Of a stretch of DNA of 64,000 nt, positions 13,433 to 23,701 are shown piece by piece (positions within the stretch are counted from its first letter, which is position 1; each line of letters starts with the position of its first letter). This stretch comes from Vigna angularis. Lineage: Eukaryota; Streptophyta; Magnoliopsida; Fabales; Fabaceae. Below the pieces are notes generated by a model that saw only the letters and a list, made by a program, of their open reading frames with translations, had not been told where the DNA came from and made no database searches. Location of the stretch: the NCBI RefSeq assembly GCF_016808095.1, contig NC_068973.1, forward strand, positions 7,064,501 through 7,128,500. The letters run 5' to 3'. The position numbers and the translations under genes are program-made.

Positions 13433-13974
13433 GGTTTAATCCTTTTCGACATCCCTATTTATGTACGAATGTCTCAATTGGGTCCTCGTTTTCTAAAGTG
13501 TATCAAAATGGTCCCTAATTTTGAAAATTGATATCAATTGAGTCCTTTCCGTTAAGTTGGTTGGACGACGTTAAAAAAATTGATGAGTGGATGCTGAGAT
13601 GACGAACGAACGCTCGTCCACCAGCGAACGAACGCTCGTCCACCAGCGAACGAACGCTCGTCCACCAGAGAACGAACGCTCGTCGACCTCTTACTGCTGG
13701 ACGACCGTTCGTTCCACACTGGACGACCGTTCGTTCAGGTGGTCGACGAGCGTTCGTTCGCTGATGGACGAGCGTTCGTTCGCTGGTGGACGAGCGTTCG
13801 TTCGTCATCTCAGCATCCACTCATCAATTTTTTTAACGTCGTCCAGCCAACTTAACGGAAAGGACTCAATTGATATCAATTTTCAAAATTAGGGACCATT
13901 TTGATATACTTTAGAAAACGAGGACCCAATTGAGACATTCGTACATAAATAGGGATGTCGAAAAGGATTAAACC
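13433..13974. mobile_element. Foldback Mutator-type element (542 bp) with 9-bp target duplication
   Basis: Two arms of about 240 bp are near-perfect inverted copies starting GGTTTAATCCTTTTCGACAT. The arms run from AT-rich outer sequence into GAACGAACGCTCGTCCACCA repeats facing each other around a short centre near 13690-13735. The flanks carry a perfect 9-bp direct repeat TAATAAAAA (13424-13432 and 13975-13983), the length typical of Mutator-like elements. It encodes no transposase. The identical 101-codon frames on both strands are just a consequence of the palindrome. Confidence 0.9.
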
Positions 13975-14041
13975 TAATAAAAATAATGAAAAATAAAAAT
14001 AAAAAATAATAAAAATAAATAATGGTAATTGTTGATATGTT

Positions 14042-14250
14042 ACGTGCCAAAACAGAAATTCCGAATCAGGGGATGTGTCTCGAAATTCCTGGAAAGTTGT
14101 CAAAAGAAGAAAACAAAAAAAACAGAAATCCTGTCTGAGGGGATGTGTCTCGGAATTCCTGGAAAGTTGTCAAAAGAAAAAAACAAAAGAAGATAAAACA
14201 AGAGAATCCGGATTAAGGAAGATGTCTCAGGGGATGTGTCGGGCTCCTGA
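14042..14250. repeat. Tandem repeat, 75-80 bp, two and a half units
   Basis: Units share GGGGATGTGTCTCG-AATTCCTGGAAAGTTGTCAAAAGA at about 14070-14110 and 14139-14178. A partial third unit carries CAGGGGATGTGTCGG near 14229. The unit lies in the Ogre-like LTR. Confidence 0.8.
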
Positions 14251-15319
14251 AAGACAGTGCAGCAAGTTTGGTGTTCTTTAAATATGTTTCATCACAGACC
14301 TTACAAAGGACAGGGAGAGGAGGATCATCCATTTCTGGGAGAACAAACCTCACGGAGAAAAGGAGAAGAAAAAGGAAATTTAATCCAAGAAGAGAGGGGG
14401 AGAATCATCCATTTTCTGGAAGAAAAGAACTTTTACGAAAAAAAGAAAAGGGAAGTAGAGGGGAGGATCAATTTCTGAAAACCAGAGACATCATTCAGGA
14501 AAGAGAAGGGGAACAAAGGGAGAAGCATCTTGAAACTCTAAGGTAAGTTTTCATATCCCTAAACCTTTTAGTCATGCTTGTTTATATATTCTATATATGT
14601 TTCCCTTGTGCATATATGTTTCCCTTGTGCGTATTGGAAGACGAATGAATGATGTTTAAGGACCATAGACAATAGGCACGTAATATCAAAACTTCAATAT
14701 CCTTTAATGCCCAGGTAACACCTAAAAAAATCAAAGTAAAACAAAAAGTGGAAATAGTTTTTCTATCTAACAAGATTTCCTTCGAAATAATTTCGGCCGA
14801 AGATCATCCTTCACCTGTATCAAACCAAATGAACGGACCGATATACAGTTCTCATACCGATATACAAGAGTAATCAAATTGCCGTTTATGCATCATTGGT
14901 TCGACCTCCTCAAGTTCTTTGATTTCAACACCAATCACCACAGTGGAACACCCGTGAGGCACACATTCACCCATGGCTATATCTTGACACTCACGGCTAA
15001 ACCTCACCCGTAACCACCCCTCTACTCCCATCACCCAGGTTCCAATATCATTTAGGTTCACCCACTCACTCCCCGGATAGCCTCCGCCCAACCCCTCTCC
15101 ATTCTCCAACACTGAAAACAACCCTTTGATCATCATCCACTCATCACTTGATCTCCAAGACCTGACACTTCAAACTTCATTCTCAAACTTCTTCATTTTC
15201 ATTTCCAACATATCATCTACGCCACCCAATCTTCAATCATCATCCATTCTCCTCTATCCCTCGGCTCATCACTCCTAACAATCCAAACACGGAAACAGAA
15301 AATAGAAAAAGGAGAACAG

Positions 15320-15790
15320 GAGAACCCGTCGGTGGCGGCCTCCAAGGCTGACGACGCTACGGTTGCAAATGGTTCCGGTGGCGCGTGGGTGTGCTGCCAA
15401 CGTCAAGATCGGAAGAGGTGGTGGCGTGGTGGCTGGGCCGCGGTTGTGAGCGGCAAGCAGTTAGGAAGACGCGGCGTAGAGAACGGCGGAGATGAACCCC
15501 TCCCTGGGTTGCCGGTGTCGGAGAGAGAAAACGAGTCCAAGGAAGCAGTAGCGCGGTGTGGCGCAGTGGCAGGATCGGGAAAACAGTGGCTGGATCAGTG
15601 CGTGTGCGGTGAAGAAGGAGGCGAGAGAGAGAAGACGGTGGCCGTTGGGGGGGGTGAACGCCTCTGGGTTTTCTTGCGGTGGTTGTTCCGGAGAGGCAGA
15701 GGCGCGGTGGCTAGCCCGCAGACACGGTGGTGCGGTAGCCTGTCTGGTGGAGACGGTGGTGTTAAGCTTTTTGAGAGGATGAAGCCTTGA
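15320..15790 (+). other. GC-rich patch in the Ogre-like LTR with a 152-codon open frame, probably non-coding
   Basis: The open frame 15332-15790 and overlapping frames on both strands come from a GC-rich, stop-poor patch full of GGTGGCG-type sequence. No conserved domain or motif is recognised, and its place inside an LTR argues against a gene. It may belong to the transcribed leader of the element. Confidence 0.4.
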
Positions 15791-16439
15791 AGGGAGTGAG
15801 TGATGTCTGAGTTTGAGTGAATGAAAAATGGGAAAAGATGTGAAACCAAAAAAAAAAAGGGTTTTCCTACACCCCTTGGTTTCCACTTCACACCCCTATT
15901 CCGCTTGGGCTTAAGCCCATTCGTTTTTGCAAACAAAAAAAGGAGAGGCTTGGACATTGGGCTCATTTCGTTTCTGGCACCTCCAATTTTACTGTTGTTC
16001 TCCCTACCCTTGGGTCATACCCTTTCCCTTTCACACACCCCGTTTCTCACTTTCACACCAACTTTCATTCGGGTCTAAGCCCATTCGGCCAACAATTAAA
16101 AAAAAGAGACAAAAAAAAAAGAATTGGACCTTACAAACATATTTCAGGATGCACCTCCAGTTTCATCTTGACACTCCTGGCGGATACAAAGACAAAAAGA
16201 GGGGATTTTGACCCAAATTAAAGGAACTTCAATTTTATTCCGCACACCTCTGGTTTTTATCTCTACACTTTTATGCTTATTTGGTTATTTTGTTTTATGC
16301 TCTTTAATATTTTTTTTTACTTGATTGTTTTATTTTCATATGTGGTTATGTATGATAACTCCACTCTTTGTATCTTATGTTATGTCAAATTTGTTCATAA
16401 AAAGATTAAAAAAAATAAAAATAAATTAAAAGACAAAAA

Positions 16440-16735
16440 GAAAAATACAAAAATAAAAGATAAATTCCAAAAATTACAAAAATATATTTCAAAGGTTTAG
16501 GCACACGTGTGATCACTCGCATCATCCTTGTGCTAAAAACCTTTTCTCTTTCTTCAAAAATTACAAAAAATATGTTTTAAAGGTTTAGGCACACGTGTGA
16601 TGGCTCGCATCGTCCTTGTGCTAAAAACCTTTCCTTTTTCTTAAAATAAAATTAAAAAAATATGTTTTAAAGGTTAAGCACACGTATGATCGCTCGCATC
16701 GTTCTTGTGCTAAGAATCTTTTCTCTTTCCTAAAT
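16440..16735. repeat. 105-bp tandem repeat with hairpin potential, three units
   Basis: Each unit has an A-rich lead, then AAAGGTTTAGGCACACGTGTGAT, a CGCTCGCATCGTCCTTGTGC core and AAAAACCTTTTC. In each unit AAAGGTTT...GCACA can pair with TGTGC...AAACCTTT. Units sit at about 16455-16560, 16561-16665 and 16666-16730, the third most diverged (AGGTTAAGCACACGTATGAT). Confidence 0.85.
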
Positions 16736-17337
16736 AAAAATACCAAAAATATATAAAATCATCAAAAACTAAAAAACATCTACTTTTCAAAACTACAAAC
16801 AATATCGCCTGGTTAGAACTACGTGATCCTTGATTCTCCATCAAAAGTGGCGATACGTAGGAGCAAGGCCAGTCCTTGTCAGGCTCATTTCCCCAAAAAT
16901 CCAAAATCAATTTCTTCAAGCAAATTTCTCAAACAATTTCGAACGAACTATGGAACCCTGATTTCTCATTCTGAATGAGAATACGTAGGAACAAGGTCAA
17001 TCCTTGTCGGGCCCAAAAAACTAAAAAATATTGTTTGCTTCTTTAGAGTTTTTATTTCAAGGGGATAGTTAAACATTTTGAAAACTACATCATATTCGCG
17101 TATTTAGTTAAAGGTACTGCCTTAAGGCAGGCGTTGTAGGGTGCTAATACCTTCCCTACACGTAACCGACTCCCGAACCAAGAATCTGGTTCTAATAGAC
17201 CATGCCTTATCATTTTATGGTTTTTCCGTAGTTTTCCAGAATAAACTATGGTGGCGACTCCAAAATCTCTTTTCTTAAAAACTCGTTTCTTTTTCCTTTT
17301 TGGATCGTCGTCCCGTCGCGATTCCGGTTGCGACAGA

Positions 17338-17357
17338 TGGCGACTCCACTAGGGACC
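17338..17357 (+). promoter_or_regulatory. Ogre-like primer binding site (tRNA-Arg type)
   Basis: TGGCGACTCCACTAGGGACC follows the LTR end TTGCGACA by 2 bp. TGGCGACTCC-CT-GGGAC is the usual tRNA-Arg-complementary site of Ogre elements in legumes (established knowledge). I cannot check the pairing against a tRNA-Arg gene in this window. Confidence 0.8.
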
Positions 17358-18139
17358 ACCAGAGAGTCAGGCCATTTAATTAGATGTGCGAATCCAATGT
17401 GGTTTTTCTTTGTGTTTTTCTTCCCCTTTTTCTTTATCTTTGTTTGATATTCGGCATAATTGTATGTGTGTTTGTTTTGATTATATTGAACCCTAGGATA
17501 GAAAACATGTTATATCTGCCTGGGAATTTTCTGGTTGTTTTGCAGGTGAGGGTTTGGGGTGTACAATTGCATTTTCCCTTCACACACACACCATATGCAT
17601 ATCATGAGTGAGGCCCTACACCCGGGTCTGAGCGTAACTTAGAAATAGAGGGGTTGTGTAGCGGTGTCACTCTGGGATGTACTTCCTGTTTGGCTATCGT
17701 GAGAACCCCAGCCAGAGTCTGTTCTCTTCATTTGTGTCTCCACATCTAGTTGATTACTCTGACTGTTGTGGAGAAACAGTGAAAAGAGCCATAGCTCTGG
17801 TGGCCTGATTTAAGCATTAGGAAGCTATCCTTGTGAGTGCATATATTTGGCCTTAGAACTTTTGTCATTCAACCTTTGTTAGGGCACAAAAGGGAGAAAT
17901 GTGTTTTCCTATAACCCTCATGTTTGCTTAATAAAAATCACGCACCGCGTACATATCATCATATCTCTTTATCTTTTTTCTTTCCTTCTTGTCTTAGCTC
18001 ATGTTTTTTTTTAGTCTCATCACATTTTGTGGATTCTAGTCAAAAATTATAAAGTTGTGATTAAGGCCTTTAAGCTAAAGATGGGAATTAACATGGAATT
18101 TTGAGTCAATAGGTATTCGAGTTCATACATTTTGACGAA
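17358..18139 (+). other. Leader between Ogre-like primer site and ORF1
   Basis: No protein domain is recognised. A 75-codon open frame (17384-17611) is hydrophobic and T-rich, with no family match. The stretch corresponds to the untranslated leader. Confidence 0.5.
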
Positions 18140-19145
18140 AAGATGCACGTCGAGTAAAGGAGGATAATATTGGTGGGGTATAAGAATTTGTTGAGTTTGT
18201 TAGAGGTGGAGGTCCAAACATCAGCAATTACTACTTTAGCCCAGTACTATGATCCACCACTAAAGTGCTTCACTTTCCAAGATTTCCAACTAGTGCCAAC
18301 AGTGGAAGAATTCGAGCAAGTCTTAAATATACCTCTCGAGGAAAAAGCTACATACAACTACCTTGAGCAGTATATCCTTGTCTTGCAGTTAGCGAGGATC
18401 AGGAAAGTACACCCAATGAAGTTGGAAAGCGAGTTCACAATCAAGGGAAAAGTGAGGGGCCTTCCTCAAAGATACTTAAAGGAATACCTGCATCGTTTGG
18501 CTGAAGAGGAAAATTGGGAAATGTTTACGGATGTATTAGCTCTTCTCCTCTATGGTGTCATGCTTTCTCCTAAATGTCAAGAACCTCGCCGATTATGCCG
18601 CTATGAATGCATTTGTGGGATACAAAGAGCGCTGTGAGAATCCAGTCACTACCATCCTGGCTGAAGTTTATGGGACCCTTAATCATTGTTATGAGCTGAA
18701 GGGAGGAAAAGTGTTATGTCGTGTTCATCTCCCGTGTGACTGAGGACGCCTTAAATGCCATGTGTCCCATGGTTGAGCTGTGGCAGTATAAATCAAATGT
18801 GAAAGGGGCAAATGAATGAGCACAACTGTGTGCAAGCTTAGAGCAGGAAATTTTAAATCGCATGTTTTCTTGGCAAGAAAGATAGTATATCACATACCGT
18901 TGCGGGAATTACCCTAATGTCTCCCTCATGGGTATCCAGTGTTGTGTACGTCTCAGCATATAAAAAAACAACAACAACAACAACAACAATTTGGGTATCC
19001 TGGGAGAATCGCCAACGCTTGCATCTCTCGCCACATTGCATATCATATGAGGAATGAATCTTTGCTGAAATGTTTCATCAAGTTAAAGACACTTGGGGGA
19101 AATGTTGTTCGCTTCAAAGAAAGGCCCAAGATCATGGATTGTTAA
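18140..19145 (+). pseudogene. Ogre ORF1-like pseudogene
   Basis: The reading YKNLLSLLEVEVQ, TTLAQYYDPPLKCFTFQDF, PTVEEFEQVLNIPL and KVRGLPQRYLKEYLHRLA matches the protein of unknown role that Ogre elements encode ahead of gag. A frameshift near 18590 moves it into the frame of NLADYAAMNAFVGYKE. Stop codons follow at about 18741, and recognisable pieces (ENRQRLHLS, VKDTWGKCC) continue in changing frames to about 19145. A CAA run at 18966-18990 has probably expanded inside it. It is clearly inactive. Confidence 0.8.
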
Positions 19146-19821
19146 TGGAAGTTTCCCTTAGCCAATGAATCACAGAAAGGGTTAAGACAGTCAAGTTGTA
19201 ATTCAGATTAATTTCCCCTACCCAAATTGTGAGAAGAAATTTCAAAATAATGAGCAGTGGATAGAAGCAGCAATGACAAAACTAGAAGGAATGTCGGCGT
19301 TTAGCTAAGAGGGAACATAAAAGATTGATGAGTCAGATGAAGAAAGAATATGTCATTGAATAAGGACAAGTTAAAAGAATTGGAAGAGAAGTCTCTCACA
19401 GCTAGCTTCCCTTGCCAATGAAGCCATTAAAGACGTCCCTAAGTTCTTAGCTGATGCTGAGTCTGTAATGTCAATCATCAACCCGCTTGAGGGAACTGAA
19501 ACATTCCTCAATTGCTGCAAGAAACTGATTAGATAATGTGATGACTAAAGCCTGCGATGGTTGACCAAGAATTCATATGTCTCGCATTTTGGGAACTTCT
19601 GAATGATGGACCACCTTATTGACTCTGTTTCGTGTTAATTTCCAAATCATACCGGGGCAAATATTTTCACAGCTTTATAGTTTCTGACTAGAGAATTTGA
19701 ATTATGTTGTCTTTTCTTTTCTTTTCTTTTTATTTTTATTTTCCTTTTCTTAATTTGTTTCACAAAAAAATACAGCTAAACATCTAAGACACCCTAAAGG
19801 ACACGAACCAGTGGCAAAATC
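19146..19821 (+). other. Decayed ORF1 tail and spacer before gag
   Basis: Short ORF1-like phrases continue in broken frames to about 19560. A C/T-rich tract (19710-19760, TTTTCTTTTCTTTTC) follows, then the gag start. No intact frame is present. Confidence 0.45.
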
Positions 19822-21292
19822 ATGGAGAACCAAGTAGAAGTTCAAGAGGGAATGAAAGCCGATATCCAACAGCTGAAGGAACAAATGAGACAAGTCCTAA
19901 AGACCCTGGATGCCTTACAAGGTCCTGGATGTTTATGCACACAACGATCACAATAAGGAGTTCCAGAAGCACGAACTTTCCCTTCCTATGGTCTTCCCCC
20001 GAATTATACTTCACCCTCAGGAGTGGACTTGGGACATCTTGACACTCAAAAGGCCGAAGGTAATGCAGTTGAAGTAGAAGGCGAGCTAGAGGTGACCACT
20101 TTCGCAAATCCTGGGAAGATGATCCAACGAGGTATTAAGAGCATGACAACGAAAAAACAACCTGAGACGAAGTATCCGTCTTGTGTCATTACTCCAGCAG
20201 ATTTTAAGGACGATAAGAGCATATTAGAAGTCCTTGAGAAGAGGTTGAGAGCCATAGAGGGTGAAGGAAGTTTTGAAATTGGAGATGCTAGAAAACTATG
20301 TTTAGTTCCCGATGCGGTGATACCTCCAAAGTTCAGGCTGGCAGAATTCGAGAAATATCGGGGAAATACTTACCCGAGGGGCCATATAAGCATGTACTGC
20401 AGGAAAATGGTAGCTTATGCCCACGATGAAAAACTTTTGATTCACTTCTTCCAAGAAAGTTTAACTGACGAGGCTCTAACTTGGTACATGCGCTTAGAAA
20501 CTACTCACATCTATTCATGGAAAGATCTGGTTGAGGAATTCCTAAAGCAGTATGAATATAATAAATATCTAACACCTGACAGAGCACAACTGCAGAACAT
20601 GGTGAAGAAAGAATCTGAATCATTCAGAGAATATGTCCAAAGGTGGAGAGAGATTGCTGCTCAAGTAGAACCGCCTCTAAGCGACAAGGAGATGACTACC
20701 ACATTTTTGAATACTCTGCGACCACCATTTTATGAGCACATGTTAAGCATCTCAGTCTCCTCAAGTTTTACTGACATAGTAGTAATTGGAGAGAGGGTCG
20801 AGAGTGGCATAAGAAATGGAAAAATTGCACTAGGCCCAGAGCTAGTAGCAAGTTTAAATGAGTATGATCCTAGACGTGAGAAAGATAAAAAAACGAAGAG
20901 CTGATTCACATTTTATTGCATATCCTCAAGTGTCACATTCTTATGGGTCTAGTCGAGCCATTGAGCGAAGAAATTACAATCGTGATAAGAAGGTCGCCAA
21001 CTTCACTCCTATCCCCATGACCTATACAGAGCTACTACCAGATCTTCTCCGCAGAAACCTCATAAAGATTTGTCCAACTAGGCCTATACGACCTCCGTAT
21101 CCAAGGAACTATGACATAAATGCCAGGTGTGATTATCATGGAGGGGTGTGTGGACATTCAATAGAGGCATGCAAGGCTCTGAAACGTAAAGTGCAATCTT
21201 TGATCGATTCAGGATGTTTAAAGTTTGAAGAAATGCAATCTAGCACTGTGGCAAGGCGTGAGTTCGCCTCTACAAATGCCATGGACAAATGA
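19822..21292 (+). pseudogene. Ogre-like gag pseudogene
   Basis: The sequence starts at ATG 19822 (MENQVEVQEG, then a coiled-coil-like IQQLKEQMRQVLKTL). A frame change near 19950 joins it to the long frame ending at 20904. That frame carries the retrotransposon gag core: LAEFEKYRGNTYPRGH, MYCRKMVAYAHDEKLLIHFF, LTWYMRLE, WKDLVEEFLKQYEYN and ESFREYVQRWREIAAQV. A second frameshift near 20890 leads to TPIPMTYTELLPDLL and the Cys/His segment CDYHGGVCGHSIEACKALK, the nucleic-acid-binding end. It would have formed the capsid, but with two frameshifts it cannot. Confidence 0.88.
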
Positions 21293-23297
21293 AGAGGACT
21301 CTCGGGTTATATGGGAAAGCATAGATTATTGTAAAAGGTGGAACTACTGTTGTTTTGCTCGTGTTTTAATTTGTCTCGCTAGGAGGTTTATGCTCACTGA
21401 TATCACGCTTTCATCCATGAATTTTAATGTGAAATTTCATTACTTGGTATCTCCAAGGTTTACTGGAAATCATGTCCTAATAGGGTGTCGAAAAAAAAAA
21501 TAATAATAAGAAAAAAACAAACAAAAACAAAATTGAAGAAAATCTTGAGTCATTTGTCTTCTTGCAGATTGTCAAACTCTTATTTTTCGAAAATAAAAAA
21601 AAATAATCAAAGACAAAGTTACAGTGTCAGACTCTTCCGAGGTCGAATGTCTAATCGAAAATAATAATTTGATGCTTTCTCTCGAGACGTTTGTGTGCAT
21701 GGTGCTTGAAAAATATCACCCTTCCTTTCCCAAAATAAAAGATTTTCCCCAAGAGATACTGTCAATGGCCTGAGTAACAAAGTAAACCTTTGCACTAGGG
21801 CAAATTGGTTTGGCCAGAAGTTTTCTCGCTTGCGCTAGTAGGTTGATCCCTGAATCCATTGAAAAAAAAAGAAAGGGAGAATAGGTCACTTAGATTCAGA
21901 AACCCGAAAGGGTGATATAAAAAAAGAGAGGAAGAAGTGGGAGTTGAAAATGAATAATGTCTCAGGAAGAGAGGATCTCCTTGCCAACTAGCCAAAAATA
22001 TGCACAAGAAAATCAAACCCGATTGGGGCCACCTTTTAGCCGATCCTTTCATACCCTCTACTTCTTCTAAAAAGATCTCATACCCCAAAAATGGAGCAGC
22101 TGGGTGGATCTCACCCCGCGCCTTTTCATTGAAAATCATCAATCCATAATCTCAAAATTGGGGTAGTTGGGTGGATCTCACCACGCGCCTTTCCCCCTAA
22201 ATTCAAGAACCCATAATCCCAAAACTGGGGCAGCTTTGCGGATCTTACTTGAATTTTTGTACAAATTATCATGGATTCATCATCATACTCAATCGGGGAA
22301 ACGTTTTAGGTACCTCGTGTTTCGCTTCGGCACTCATCTACTCTATAGAGCGTATGAGGTGACATTAGCGTGACTATCCCATTATCTCCCAAACCGTTCT
22401 AAACAATTCCCATTTTTCACTTGCGAGTGTGTTCAAGCATACGTACGTTGATGTCTCGGGAGAAAAAGTCAAAATGTAATCCCAAAGTTAGACCTCGGAT
22501 GTGTGACATTCCTCACATTTCTAAGCTTTGGAAATAATTACCAGTTTGATGAGTGCAAGTCAGACAATTAACTCGAAAAAAAAGAGGAAGTCGTTTTTGA
22601 AAGCTTTTGCGTGAGTCCGATTTCATTGCACAAAAAAAAATTTCAAAAAAAAAGAGGGTCATCGAAATTTCAAATTGTTTAAGTTGTTTTACGAGTTCAT
22701 TGTTCCTCTCTTCCCATTTCTTCATTGTCTCATATGCATAATGATTCAAAATTTTGTTTTTCATGCTCATGACGTTCGCTTCGGGTATCATTTTATTCAA
22801 AGTCATTTTTCCTTATTTTCTTTGTAAATAATTTATTTTCTTTTGGACCTTTTTCTTTTCCATTATTTCGTTTAGATTAGAAATTTTCTTTGGACCAAAT
22901 AAAAAGAAAAAAAATCTAATTTATTTCATCATCAGAGCAAGATTTACAGTAAGGACATAGAGATGTTTTTGAACAAAGATACCAATTTGAATATACTCAT
23001 ACAATCTTAACATTTGATAAATAAAATAAAAATGCAAAAATGAAAAAAAAAAGATATAACAGAAAAAGGTGCAAAGTTACAAATTCAGAAATATAAAGCA
23101 AAATAAAACACACAAAAAAAATATATATAAGCAAATAAAGATGTTCGGGGTTCGATCAATTCTGATCGTTAATATTACACACCATAATAAAAATAATAAA
23201 ACACATAAAAATAAAATACATACAATAAAATACATTCTTCCAGTCTCCTCAGGGAGACTACTCGTCAGCCGAGGGCAGTCGCAGGGTGAGTTTGACA
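21293..23297 (+). other. Non-coding tail of the Ogre-like element; pol missing
   Basis: No protease, reverse transcriptase, RNase H or integrase motif is seen in any frame over 2 kb, although gag is followed by pol in intact elements. The stretch holds A-rich runs, a roughly 63-bp repeat (22083-22235) and AT-rich sequence to about 23235, then a short GC-richer end (AGGGAGACTACTCGTCAGCC). Confidence 0.65.
22083..22235. repeat. 63-bp tandem repeat, two and a half units
   Basis: CCCAAAAATGGAGCAGCTGG, CTCAAAATTGGGGTAGTTGG and CCCAAAACTGGGGCAGCTTT mark successive units at about 22083, 22152 and 22217. The first two are followed by GTGGATCTCACC-CGCGCCTTT. Confidence 0.8.
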
Positions 23298-23302
23298 CTT
23301 GT

Positions 23303-23701
23303 TAATGTGTTTGATATTGTTGAAACAAAAGGCAAAGTTGATTTGTGTAACATTGTAATAGTTGAGAGTATGACACACATCCTTATACACCATTGTGCTT
23401 GAGTGAAACACTTACCTTGGTGAGGATTGGTTCCATGCACTCATTGAAAACATCTTGCCATGTTTGTTGATCTATCATTTGCATCTATCATGTGATTTTG
23501 AACTGTTAGCACCATGATTGAAGTTTAGCTTGCTAAGACTATATTGTCTCTTGAATGTGATTTATAAGTTGACCAAGCATGATTGATTTTGTTTAATTGA
23601 TTGAAAGTGTGCTTAAAGTTGCTAGACCATTGTGATTGAATTATTTGCTAAGTGAAGTACTTTTCCTTGAGGACAAGAAAAGTTGTAAGTTTGGGGGTAT
23701 T
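23303..23701 (+). other. 3' internal end of the Athila-like element with polypurine tract
   Basis: The AT-rich sequence ends in TTGAGGACAAGAAAAGTTGT and the polypurine tract AAGTTTGGGGGTATT (23687-23701), directly before the TGATAATG of the second LTR. This is the usual 3' end of Athila-type elements. No coding capacity is seen. Confidence 0.8.

Larger units (their letters stand above)
12581..17335 (+). repeat. 5' LTR of the Ogre-like element, about 4.75 kb
   Basis: The LTR starts TGTCAACACCCAATTTCG and ends CGGTTGCGACA, two bases before the primer site. It includes a 542-bp foldback insertion (13433-13974), so the native length is about 4.2 kb. Other parts are CGTTCG repeats (12700-13385), a 75-80 bp repeat (14042-14250), a GC-rich patch (15320-15780), a 105-bp repeat (16440-16735) and GTAGGA-CAAGG-CCTTGTC words near 16855 and 16985. 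With no 3' partner, LTR identity cannot be checked inside the window. Confidence 0.75.
12581..23297 (+). mobile_element. Ogre-like (Ty3, Tat lineage) retrotransposon remnant without pol or 3' LTR
   Basis: The parts in order are a long 5' LTR (12581-17335), a tRNA-Arg-type primer site (17338), a broken ORF1 (18140-19145), a broken gag (19822-21292) and a 2-kb non-coding tail. An extra ORF1 ahead of gag and a very long LTR are hallmarks of Ogre elements. Protease, reverse transcriptase, RNase H and integrase are absent, and no second copy of the TGTCAACACCC...TTGCGACA LTR follows. The right border (23297) is set by the CTTGT repeat and by the return of Athila-like sequence, so it is provisional. 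Confidence 0.82.

Noticed and set aside
13515..13892. Two overlapping 101-codon frames with almost the same protein on opposite strands
   Set aside because: This is a direct result of the palindromic foldback element; no coding evidence.
15332..15790. 152-codon open frame that could be a captured host gene in the Ogre-like LTR
   Set aside because: Composition explains the lack of stops; frames are open on both strands and no domain is visible.
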